This document shows, piece by piece, positions 7,983 through 15,673 of a stretch of 64,000 bases of DNA. Source of the stretch: an uncultured Prevotella sp. (GTDB taxonomy: Bacteria > Bacteroidota > Bacteroidia > Bacteroidales > Bacteroidaceae). The first letter of the stretch is position 1. Every line of letters begins with the position of its first letter. The translations under genes and the position numbers were made by a program. The notes beneath the pieces are model-generated. The model made no database searches. It was not told the origin of the DNA and saw only the letters and a list, made by a program, of their open reading frames with translations. The stretch covers positions 1 through 64,000 of the forward strand of contig CABUHE010000005.1 of assembly GCA_902491375.1 (NCBI GenBank), written 5' to 3'.

Positions 7983-9641
7983 ATGAACATCATGAACATT
8001 ACGGCCACTGCCCTGCTCGCCCTTTGCACTTCGGCGACATTCGCGCAGACCTATACCAAGGCACAACAGCAGACCTGGATGAAAAAGGCCGAGCTGTGCA
8101 AGCCCGCACTCAACACGACTATATGCCACCCGGTAGCGATAGTCGACATCGTTAAGGACGACAAGGCATTTCAGGGATACAAGGCTGTCGTCAAACCGGG
8201 AATAGACGACATCTACACAAAGTCGTTCAAGAAGATGAAGAGCGTGACGCTCGACTTCGGCCGGCACATGGTAGGCAACGTGTCGTTCAAGATTAAAGAC
8301 ATCGGCTCCATGCAGGACGCGGTGCTGCGCTTCAAGGTTACGTTCGGCGAAGTTCCGAGCGACCTGGCTCTGCCCATTGAGCCTTTCACCGGCTCACTGA
8401 GCCGCGGCTGGCTGCAAGACTTCGTCTGCGACGTCAGCTACGACGGTTCGTTCACCTTCAACAGACGCATATCGGCGCGCTACATGAAGATTGAAGCCGT
8501 AGGAACATCGCAGTACAGCGACTTCTGCTTTGACAACATAACCTTCAAGGCAACAACATCGGCGACATCGTCGAAGGTAAATCTGGCTGCTACAACACCC
8601 CAGATATTCAAGGACATAGCCCAAGTGTCAGAGAACACACTGAAAGACTGCATGCAGGGCGTGTTTGAGGACGGCCCCAAACGCGACCAGCGACTGTGGA
8701 TGGGAGACCTGTATCTGCAGGCACTGGCAAACACTGCCACGTTCAAGAACTACGGCCTGACCAGGCGCTGCCTGTACCTGCTGGCAGGACTGGCAAACGC
8801 TGACAACGGCCTGCTGTACTCTAACCTCGTTGAATACCCCCAGCCGCACGCTCAGAAGACGTTTTTCGTTGACTATGCCCTGCTCTACGTGTCTACCCTT
8901 GCCGACTATCTCGACGCTACGGGCGACACCGCTACGGCCAACGAGCTGTGGACTGTGGCAAAGCGACAGGTCGACGTAATAGCCGACAAGGCGCTCAACA
9001 ACAAGTGGCTCTATGCCGACACCGGCTATCAGTTTGACGGAATGCCCGTGTCGATGGTGTTCTTCGACTGGTCGCCCGTGAAGCTCGACACCCACGCCGC
9101 CATACAGGGATGCCTCGCCAACGCCGTTGAAAGACTCTGCTCTATGGGCGAGAAGCTCGGAAAGAAGAGCGAGGTGAAGAATTACAGCACCCTGCTGAAA
9201 CGTCTGCGTAAGGCCGGACACGACGCTTACTGGGACAAGAAAAACCACAGAATAACGAGCGGCGCCGACCGCCAGACGTCATACATAGCCACGGCATGGG
9301 CGGTAATAGGCGGACTGGTCAACGCCAACGAGGGCCGTCAGGCCATAAAGGCCGTAATGGCAGACGGCAATGCCATAAAGCCGGGCACGCCATACGCCAA
9401 CCACTTCCTCGTGGCGGCCATGCTGAAATGCGGCATGGACCAGGAGGCGCGCGACTATGTTGAAGACTACTGGGGCGGCATGGTGCGCATCGGGGCCGAC
9501 ACCTTCTGGGAGTATTACGTGCCCGAAAACCACATGTTCTCGTCATACAACGGCTACACCCTGCTCAACAGCTACTGCCACGCATGGAGCTGCACGCCGG
9601 TTTACTTCATCGTAAACTACCCGGAAGTGTTCCAGCGTTGA
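7983..9641 (+). CDS. Secreted GH78-type alpha-L-rhamnosidase-like enzyme
   Basis: This 552-residue protein has a signal peptide (ATALLALCTSATFAQ). An N-terminal beta-sandwich is followed by an (alpha/alpha)6 barrel with the GH78 signature EDGPKRDQRLWMGD beginning at Glu229. These acidic residues include the general acid in characterised relatives. GH78 enzymes release terminal alpha-L-rhamnose from pectin side chains, flavonoid glycosides or saponins. It is shorter than many GH78 proteins (often 700-1000 residues) and appears to lack extra N-terminal carbohydrate-binding domains. It is last in the GH3-esterase-GH78 set and is followed by two terminators. Confidence 0.82.
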   Translation: MNIMNITATALLALCTSATFAQTYTKAQQQTWMKKAELCKPALNTTICHPVAIVDIVKDDKAFQGYKAVVKPGIDDIYTKSFKKMKSVTLDFGRHMVGNVSFKIKDIGSMQDAVLRFKVTFGEVPSDLALPIEPFTGSLSRGWLQDFVCDVSYDGSFTFNRRISARYMKIEAVGTSQYSDFCFDNITFKATTSATSSKVNLAATTPQIFKDIAQVSENTLKDCMQGVFEDGPKRDQRLWMGDLYLQALANTATFKNYGLTRRCLYLLAGLANADNGLLYSNLVEYPQPHAQKTFFVDYALLYVSTLADYLDATGDTATANELWTVAKRQVDVIADKALNNKWLYADTGYQFDGMPVSMVFFDWSPVKLDTHAAIQGCLANAVERLCSMGEKLGKKSEVKNYSTLLKRLRKAGHDAYWDKKNHRITSGADRQTSYIATAWAVIGGLVNANEGRQAIKAVMADGNAIKPGTPYANHFLVAAMLKCGMDQEARDYVEDYWGGMVRIGADTFWEYYVPENHMFSSYNGYTLLNSYCHAWSCTPVYFIVNYPEVFQR

Positions 9642-9754
9642 GCTGACAGAACAGCAGCAAAACACCGATAAACCATAAAATAACCGAACTGCACCGACAG
9701 CCGCGCCTGCACTCAAACGCAGGCATGGCGGCAGCAGGAGAAACAAAACAAAGC

Positions 9755-9791
9755 AAAAGGGCATCTTCCGGCTCATGGAAGATGCCCTTTT
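9755..9791 (+). terminator. Intrinsic terminator after the GH78 gene
   Basis: AAAAGGGCATCTTCC (9755-9769) pairs exactly with its complement (9777-9791), giving A-rich and U-rich flanks that work in both directions. It lies in the convergent gap between the GH78 gene and the DUF6377 gene. Confidence 0.85.
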
Positions 9792-9798
9792 ATAATGC

Positions 9799-9835
9799 AA
9801 AAAGCCGTCTTTCGCAGCGCAAAAGACGGCTTTTT
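9799..9835. terminator. Second, bidirectional intrinsic terminator
   Basis: AAAAAGCCGTCTTT (9799-9812) pairs with AAAGACGGCTTTTT (9822-9835). The symmetric A/U flanks allow it to stop transcripts from both the GH78 gene and the opposing DUF6377 gene. Confidence 0.85.
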
Positions 9836-9914
9836 ATTTCACTTTATATAAACAGCTGATAATCAGAATTATACAGAAACACCATGCTGACGTTATCCAG
9901 CTGCCGGCAGGACA

Positions 9915-11603
9915 TTACTTGTCTTTCTCCGTCTGCTTGCCGTACATCGCGGCGACGGTGGCGGCAAAATCCTTTTCGGGTATGCAGGCGCAGTGGCGCA
10001 CGCGCAGACGGTAGTTGTATATGGTCTGCGGCGAATAGTGCAGGAACTCGGCTATGCTGACGCTGTCGGTTATTCCGAGGCTGACAAGGGCGTAAATGCG
10101 CAGCTCGGGCGACAGTCCGCCACCGTCGGGCACGAACTTGCCGCGCTCCTCGGGCCTTAGGAGCGCCGTGAAGCGCTCTATGAAGTCAGGGTGGACAGAT
10201 ATAAACCACTTGTCAAAAGAAGCGTACAGAGAGGCTAAAAACTGTGCTGAGCATCCTTCCTGCAAAGCCTTACGCGCCTTAACGGGCTGACCGGCCACAA
10301 TCATGTTGGCTGTCGTCTTGCAGAACTTGTCGACGTCGTTAATATAATCAGACATCATCAGGAACGACTCAAGAGCCATGGCATTGCGCATTGTCAGCAC
10401 GTTCTCCATCTGCTCTTTGGTTACGGTTATCTCCTTGAGCGACGCACGCAGACTGCTGTTGTAGCCCATGGCGAGGTCGAGCTCTGCCTTTCGCCGACCT
10501 GAACGGCGCATGAAGACATACACAAGGACAGCCGACATTGCCACAAGAACGACGAGCAGTACGATTATAATAATCACATTTCTGTGAGTCAGCCTCTGCA
10601 TGTTCATATAGTCGGAGATTATTATCGAACTGGCGTTCACTATGTCGTAGCTGCGCGCCTTGTCCTTATATCCCTTAGCCATCTTTATGCTCGCGAGCGC
10701 GTAATTGACAGCGCGCTGACTGTTGCGGTCGATGTATTTGGTGCAGAGCAGCGTAATCAGCGACGATGCCTCACGGTTGCCCGACATTATGTCGTTGGCA
10801 GCTGAGAGTATGAAATAGTGGCAGGCCTCGTCCTCCGTGCCGTAAAGTGTGCAGCTCTTTGCCAGAATGTAGTAGAGCATGGCAGCCTGTGCCGACGGCT
10901 TCGGTACGTTTTTAATCCACCTGATGATGCGGCTGCGCATGTCAGCATTTGTACACATACCCTCAAAATAGTCGACCAGCCAGCTGTCGGCAGGCAGATA
11001 AGGCTTGTATTTAAGCCATATTCCGGGAAAATCAACAGTATTGATTTTCTCAAACATATTGCCCTTTCCGTAGTCAGAGACAAACATCTTGACACGTATC
11101 TCATACTGAATCATTACCACGGCATAGCGTTCATGCAGGTCAGGAGGAAAGTTTTCAATGGGCGGAATGCTACGCGCCAGACTGTCGGCCATGAAGAAAT
11201 TGCCCTGCAAGGTGGTGATGTAGAGCAGGTCGAGGTCGGCAAGCATGCTCTCCTCCTTCATCCCTGCCCTTACGGCTGTCTGCTTACAGCGTAGGGCGTA
11301 GACCATGGCTGAGTCGGAACTGAACTTCTTATACTCCTCGAACATGTGCCTGTAATACGAATAACGCTCAATGTCCGAGGCGAAAGGCCCTTTGTTTACG
11401 CTCGCCTCGATAGCCTTCTGACGCTCCGACATATACTTGTCGACGTTGGCCACGACGGTGTCGAGCATTGCAAAATCGCGCTTCAGGTCGAACGGCGCGG
11501 CACTTGACTTATGGGAAAGCAGAACAAGAAACAGAACAATCCACAGCAAACGCAATGGAGAAAAATCAACAGATAAAGATTTGTTAGTATTATCAATATA
11601 CAT
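9915..11603 (-). CDS. DUF6377-type membrane-anchored transcriptional regulator
   Basis: This 562-residue protein starts with a signal-anchor or signal peptide (LLWIVLFLVLLSHKSSA). A long helical, TPR-like sensor region follows, then a membrane segment (VIIIIVLLVVLVAMSAVLV), and a C-terminal part ending in a helix-turn-helix (SIAEFLHYSPQTIYNYR). This layout is known from DUF6377 proteins of Bacteroidetes, thought to be one-component regulators that sense in the periplasm and bind DNA in the cytoplasm. It converges on the GH3-esterase-GH78 set, which makes those genes candidate targets, but no operator was identified. A -7 box on the minus strand at 11683-11690 (TATCTTTG) is a possible promoter. 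Confidence 0.75.
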   Translation of the reverse strand: MYIDNTNKSLSVDFSPLRLLWIVLFLVLLSHKSSAAPFDLKRDFAMLDTVVANVDKYMSERQKAIEASVNKGPFASDIERYSYYRHMFEEYKKFSSDSAMVYALRCKQTAVRAGMKEESMLADLDLLYITTLQGNFFMADSLARSIPPIENFPPDLHERYAVVMIQYEIRVKMFVSDYGKGNMFEKINTVDFPGIWLKYKPYLPADSWLVDYFEGMCTNADMRSRIIRWIKNVPKPSAQAAMLYYILAKSCTLYGTEDEACHYFILSAANDIMSGNREASSLITLLCTKYIDRNSQRAVNYALASIKMAKGYKDKARSYDIVNASSIIISDYMNMQRLTHRNVIIIIVLLVVLVAMSAVLVYVFMRRSGRRKAELDLAMGYNSSLRASLKEITVTKEQMENVLTMRNAMALESFLMMSDYINDVDKFCKTTANMIVAGQPVKARKALQEGCSAQFLASLYASFDKWFISVHPDFIERFTALLRPEERGKFVPDGGGLSPELRIYALVSLGITDSVSIAEFLHYSPQTIYNYRLRVRHCACIPEKDFAATVAAMYGKQTEKDK

Positions 11604-11792
11604 AAAGCTTCATAATTAACCACGACAAATTACCTGCTCATGGCTCACAGGCAGTAGATTCGATGCAACATTTAAATCACGGCAAAGATACAAATAAATA
11701 ACAGACTGGAGAACTGAATATTGTTATTTGACAAAAAATTGTATGTTTTTATCTTGTTTACAATAATATCCGTACACTCAGGCAAAAACTGT

Positions 11793-13142
11793 TCAGGCTG
11801 CCAACTCGCGCTTCAGGCAACGGCGGAAACAGACGTAATACAGCACGCCGGCCGTTGTAAGACACACGGGAAAGGCTGACCAGATACCTACAAGGCCGTA
11901 GCCCAGATGTATGCCGAGCAGCCAACCAAGCGGAAGCGACACGATGAAGTAAGAGAAAAAGGCTATCCATATCATCGGGCGGACGCACTCTATGCCGCGC
12001 AGAGCATTGGCGAAGGTGTACTGGACGGCGTCGCCTATCTGGTAAGCGATGAGCGGAAAAACGGTAACGGCGGCCAGACTGCGCACCTCGGCACTATCAG
12101 TGAACCACAGACCGAGCTGACCACGGAGCAGAAAGACCGGCACGGACAGCACAAAAGCTATCGTAAGGACGAGGTGAAGACCTGAATATGCAGTCTGCCT
12201 GACGGCCACGTAGTTGCCCTGACCTGCGAAATAGCTCACGCGGACAGCCACGGCGGCCGCCATTCCGCTGTTGATCATGTAGAGCAGCTGCGACACGGTA
12301 AGCATTACCTGATGGGCGGCAAGGGCGGTGGTGCCGAGCCATCCGACGAAGATTGCAGACAGGGAGAACGCCGCTGTCTCCATGCCGAGCTGAAGGGCGA
12401 CGGGGAATCCAAGTCCCGACAGGCGGCTTATGCCGGAGCGTGTAACCGCTCCTGTGGCGAAACCTGTGCGGTAACGGGCGTAACGGCGGTGCCGGAAGAA
12501 CACGAAAAGGCACGCAACGGCCATGACAACACGCGACAGAGCCGTAGAGAGTCCTGCTCCGAAGAGTCCCAGTTCAGGCGCGCCCAGCTCGCCGTAGATA
12601 AGCACCCAGTTGCCGAAAATATTGAGAACATTGCCGCAGATGATGATGAACATCGGCGTGCGCGTGTCGGTTATTCCGTCGAAAAACTGCTTGAACGTGT
12701 TGAAACAGCACAGAAACGGCAGCGAGGCTATGTTTACCCACAGGTAAGGACGCATCAGAGGCAGCAGCTCATCAGGCTGGCCGAAGCGGTGAAGATTGAT
12801 GCAGAACAGCGTGGTTACGGCCACAAGCCCTAACGAGAGCAGAAGATTGGCCGCCAGACTGTTCTTCACCGCGCCGCCGATACCTGCCCTGTCGCCGCGT
12901 CCGAACATTCCTCCAACGACCGGCGTAAGGCCGTAAGAGAAGCCCGTGGCGAAGATAACGACCAGCGTGAACATAGTGTTGATGAAGCTGGCGGCCGCCA
13001 GTTCCTTCATGCCGTAGTGCCCAACCATGAGCGTATCGGCAAAACCCAGCACCACGTTGCCTATCTGTCCCACCACGATAGGCACGCCAAGCGACACAAG
13101 AGCGCCGTATCTGTTTCTCAATTTATCGACAGTTGTAAACAT
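11793..13142 (-). CDS. MATE-family efflux transporter
   Basis: The protein has about 449 residues and twelve hydrophobic segments in two MatE halves (for example VSLGVPIVVGQIGNVVLGFA and GLGFPVALQLGMETAAFSL). It is expected to export cationic drugs or metabolites in exchange for sodium or protons. The frame is open to 13241, but a TATCTTTG promoter box lies at 13151-13158, just upstream of the ATG at 13142. The shorter start (MFTTVDKLRNRYG) is therefore preferred. The substrate cannot be read from the sequence. It is upstream of the DUF6377 gene on the same strand. Confidence 0.88.
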   Translation of the reverse strand: MFTTVDKLRNRYGALVSLGVPIVVGQIGNVVLGFADTLMVGHYGMKELAAASFINTMFTLVVIFATGFSYGLTPVVGGMFGRGDRAGIGGAVKNSLAANLLLSLGLVAVTTLFCINLHRFGQPDELLPLMRPYLWVNIASLPFLCCFNTFKQFFDGITDTRTPMFIIICGNVLNIFGNWVLIYGELGAPELGLFGAGLSTALSRVVMAVACLFVFFRHRRYARYRTGFATGAVTRSGISRLSGLGFPVALQLGMETAAFSLSAIFVGWLGTTALAAHQVMLTVSQLLYMINSGMAAAVAVRVSYFAGQGNYVAVRQTAYSGLHLVLTIAFVLSVPVFLLRGQLGLWFTDSAEVRSLAAVTVFPLIAYQIGDAVQYTFANALRGIECVRPMIWIAFFSYFIVSLPLGWLLGIHLGYGLVGIWSAFPVCLTTAGVLYYVCFRRCLKRELAA

Positions 13143-13150
13143 AACGGATG

Positions 13151-13158
13151 CAAAGATA
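13151..13158 (-). promoter_or_regulatory. -7 box (TATCTTTG) of the MATE gene
   Basis: The minus strand reads TATCTTTG eight bases before the chosen MATE ATG, giving a very short leader. A second TATCTTTG on the same strand at 13435-13442 could give a longer transcript that passes the inverted repeat at 13361-13389. Confidence 0.45.
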
Positions 13159-13360
13159 CGAATAAAATAACGCACAATAGCATAACAACAGGAAAGAAAA
13201 CGACGGCACAGGCAGATACAGAAAGAGAGCCGGACCTTCACAGGCGCGGCTCTCGAAAAAACATTTTAGCTATGAGATGCTTAATAAAGTCTTTTTACAT
13301 CACTCTAATCAAATAAACCGTTCAAACCGAAAGCCTGTCTGCCTTTGCAAACACAGCTCT

Positions 13361-13389
13361 TTATACACACACAAAGACAGTGTGTATAA
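13361..13389. promoter_or_regulatory. 10-bp inverted repeat in the gap before the MATE gene
   Basis: TTATACACAC (13361-13370) and GTGTGTATAA (13380-13389) form a perfect palindrome with a 9-nt centre and no U-run on either strand. An operator for the MATE gene is possible. Apart from this, the gap 13143-13702 holds only the hsp20 terminator and AT-rich sequence. Confidence 0.35.
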
Positions 13390-13617
13390 CGTGTTTTCAT
13401 GAACATGTTTACTGGTATTTTCTAATTGCGTGTGCAAAGATACAAAATAAATAAAATTAATGAATGATATATGGTAAATAAATGACCATGAAATGTTAAC
13501 TAAACATTAACACCAATACAAACCACAAATATTCCTGCCAAATGATACATAATAACGTATAACCAGAACCTCACAGTCAGAAAAACAGCGCTTACCGACA
13601 TGTATGACTGACACAAA

Positions 13618-13652
13618 AAAACCGCAGATGGCTATCTGTATAGCCACCCGCG
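13618..13652 (-). terminator. Terminator of the hsp20 gene
   Basis: An imperfect stem (CCGC and TGGCTAT arms against ATAGCCA and GCGG) is followed on the minus strand by a run of T residues, from aaaaaaa at about 13615-13621 on the plus strand. Confidence 0.65.
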
Positions 13653-13702
13653 GCTGCTTAAGCATCAGTTTAGTTTCGTTTTACTCAGGCAATTAAGCCA
13701 TA

Positions 13703-14128
13703 TTATTTAACTTCAATCTGTTTTACGGTTTTCTCTGCTTTCTGCTCGAGCTTCGGCAGGTTGACTGTCAAGACTCCGTCACAAACCTTAGCTTCAATCT
13801 TCTCTTTGTCGACATCGTCAGGCAGAAGCAATGTCTGCTCGTACTTTGAGTAAGAGAACTCGCGACGCAGATAGTGGCTCTTCTTGTCCTCGTTCTTCTT
13901 CTCGTTCTTACTCTCCATATGAATGTGAAGATTGCCGTCGTTGTCAATATTTACGTTGAAATCGTCCTTCTTAAGTCCAGGAGCAGCCAATTCTACAGTA
14001 TATTCCTTCTCCGTCTCCTTAACGTTGATGGCAGGAGCTGTAGCGTTTGGTCTCAACATAAAATCGTTGTCGAAGAAATCATTAAACACTTCAGGCATCC
14101 ATGAATTTCTGTTCAATACTGGTAACAT
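13703..14128 (-). CDS. Hsp20/alpha-crystallin small heat-shock protein
   Basis: This 141-residue holdase chaperone binds unfolding proteins without ATP. A short N-terminal arm (WMPEVFNDFFDND) precedes the alpha-crystallin domain, with conserved VELAAPGLKKDDF and the late DGVLTVNLPK (the GVLT/LP signature). The start at 14128 is fixed by an unusually strong Shine-Dalgarno AAGGAGG nine bases upstream; the frame extends two codons further to a TTG that was not used. A consensus sigma-54 promoter lies about 120 bp upstream, on the same strand. Confidence 0.92.
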   Translation of the reverse strand: MLPVLNRNSWMPEVFNDFFDNDFMLRPNATAPAINVKETEKEYTVELAAPGLKKDDFNVNIDNDGNLHIHMESKNEKKNEDKKSHYLRREFSYSKYEQTLLLPDDVDKEKIEAKVCDGVLTVNLPKLEQKAEKTVKQIEVK

Positions 14129-14247
14129 AATCAAATCCTCCTTAAACTTCTTTATTCTTTTTGTTTTCTGCGGGGCTTGCGGCTCTTTCGGGCTGCGTGC
14201 CCAGCGGTCGCCTCTTGCTTTCGCTCGCGGTTTCCGCTTATCTCTTA

Positions 14248-14263
14248 TGCAACATCCGTGCCA
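14248..14263 (-). promoter_or_regulatory. Consensus sigma-54 (-24/-12) promoter of hsp20
   Basis: The minus strand reads TGGCACG-GATG-TTGCA, matching the RpoN consensus with the required 10 bp between GG and GC. Transcription would start near 14237, giving a leader of about 110 nt that contains GC-rich hairpins and the strong Shine-Dalgarno. A palindrome TGCCATAATTGGCA at 14370-14383, about 130 bp upstream of the inferred start, is a candidate enhancer site for a sigma-54 activator. Confidence 0.65.
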
Positions 14264-14440
14264 TTGACAAAAGTCGTAAGAAATCCGATATTCGGTGACA
14301 TATAGTCAGCAAAGTTTAAAATATTTAATCTTTCTAACGTTGTTTCTGTGACAAAACGTCAAAAAGTCATGCCATAATTGGCAGTTTCAAAAGGCCAAAA
14401 CAGTACCGACAGCGTAACCGTCTGACTGTCAACGGGTTGC

Positions 14441-14550
14441 AAAAGAGCGTCTTTTACCCTGCCGTTTGCCGTCTTTTGGCCCGCAATTCAGCACAGTTCA
14501 GACTGCAATATGCCATAGTCTGTATTAAGGATGCTTTTGTCCGTATTATA
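14441..14550. repeat. Degenerate 22-bp-phased array
   Basis: Related segments begin at 14441, 14463, 14485, 14507 and 14529; the first is AAAAGAGCGTCTTTTACC plus four bases. The shared core is GCcGTcTTTT followed by a terminal TGC or CGC. The long open frame crossing it (14437-14706) looks like a by-product of the repeat and is not annotated. The rest of the gap 14264-14765 holds no supportable gene. Confidence 0.45.
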
Positions 14551-14765
14551 AAGTCAGATAATACGTATAAGAAGAAACTTTTTGTCAGGTTACAAACCGC
14601 AGCAGACAGAAGTGCCGTTTTTTATCCGAATCGGCACTTCAGACGGCTTTCGGTAATACAATGTATCGCCAGAAGCTGCGCTGAGAGCCATTTTAAGCTG
14701 CTTTAAGCGCATCAGACAGACTTGACGGACAATCTCTCACCGACACAAAGAAAAGCCGACAGAAA

Positions 14766-14800
14766 CAAAAAAAAGCGTGGCACATCGCTGCGCCACGCCA
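14766..14800 (-). terminator. Terminator of the fumarate reductase operon
   Basis: GCGTGGC (14775-14781) pairs with GCCACGC (14792-14798), and the minus strand continues into TTTTTTTTG, a classic intrinsic terminator 40 bp after the sdhB stop codon. Confidence 0.85.
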
Positions 14801-14839
14801 TTATAGAGAATGAAAAATGTCTGTAAATACTTCCGCGTA

Positions 14840-15595
14840 TTAGTCGTTCAGCTTAGCCTTGATGAACTCACGGTTCAGACGGGCGATGTTAGCGATAGAC
14901 TCATTCTTCGGACATTCAGCCTCGCATGCACGTGTGTTGGTGCAGTTACCGAAGCCGAGCTCTTCCATCTTCATTATCATTGCCTTTGCGCGCTTTGCAG
15001 CCTCGGGGCGTCCCTGGGGCAGAAGTGCGAGCTGGCTTACCTTAGAGCTGACGAAGAGCATTGCCGAACCGTTCTTGCAGGCTGCAACGCAAGCGCCGCA
15101 ACCGATGCAGGTAGCGCAGTCCATAGCCTCGTCGGCATTCTCCTTAGGAATAAGAATAGCGTTGGCATCCTGAGGCTGTCCTGTGCGGACGCTGATGTAT
15201 CCGCCTGCCTGGATAATCTTATCGAATGCGCTGCGGTCAACCATACAGTCCTTGATTACAGGGAATGCAGCTGAACGCCACGGCTCAACTGTGATTACAT
15301 CACCGTCGTGGAAGCGGCGCATGTAGAGCTGGCAGGTTGTAGCTCCGGTTGCAGGACCGTGGGGATGTCCGTTGATGTAGAGCGAGCACATGCCGCAGAT
15401 TCCCTCACGGCAGTCGTGATCGAATACAAACGGCTCCTTGCCTGACTCGATGAGCTGCTCGTTGAGGATGTCCAACATCTCGAGGAATGAAGTGTCAGTA
15501 GGTATGTCCTTCATCTCGAACGTGTCAAAATGACCTTTTGCCTTAGGTCCGTTCTGACGCCAGACCTTAAGCGTAAAACTTATATTTCCTTCCAT
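14840..15595 (-). CDS. sdhB: Fumarate reductase/succinate dehydrogenase iron-sulfur subunit
   Basis: This 251-residue subunit passes electrons between the flavoprotein and the membrane cytochrome. An N-terminal ferredoxin-like domain carries the [2Fe-2S] cysteines (CREGICGMC, Cys62/67/70, with Cys88 in GATTC). The C-terminal domain carries CIGCGACVAAC and later cysteine motifs for the [4Fe-4S] and [3Fe-4S] clusters. It is the last gene of the C-A-B operon, 78 bp after the flavoprotein gene. In Bacteroidales this complex mainly reduces fumarate during succinate-producing fermentation, so frdB is an equally valid name. Confidence 0.95.
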   Translation of the reverse strand: MEGNISFTLKVWRQNGPKAKGHFDTFEMKDIPTDTSFLEMLDILNEQLIESGKEPFVFDHDCREGICGMCSLYINGHPHGPATGATTCQLYMRRFHDGDVITVEPWRSAAFPVIKDCMVDRSAFDKIIQAGGYISVRTGQPQDANAILIPKENADEAMDCATCIGCGACVAACKNGSAMLFVSSKVSQLALLPQGRPEAAKRAKAMIMKMEELGFGNCTNTRACEAECPKNESIANIARLNREFIKAKLND

Positions 15596-15673
15596 TGTTA
15601 AATTCTATTTTACGGTTTTGCGGTCTCAGGACAGGCTTGTCGGCCTGTCCCAACCAGTGACCTGACATTTCGC

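Noticed and set aside
14437..14706. 89-codon frame upstream of hsp20
   Set aside because: It runs through a 22-bp-phased array and lacks gene-like composition.
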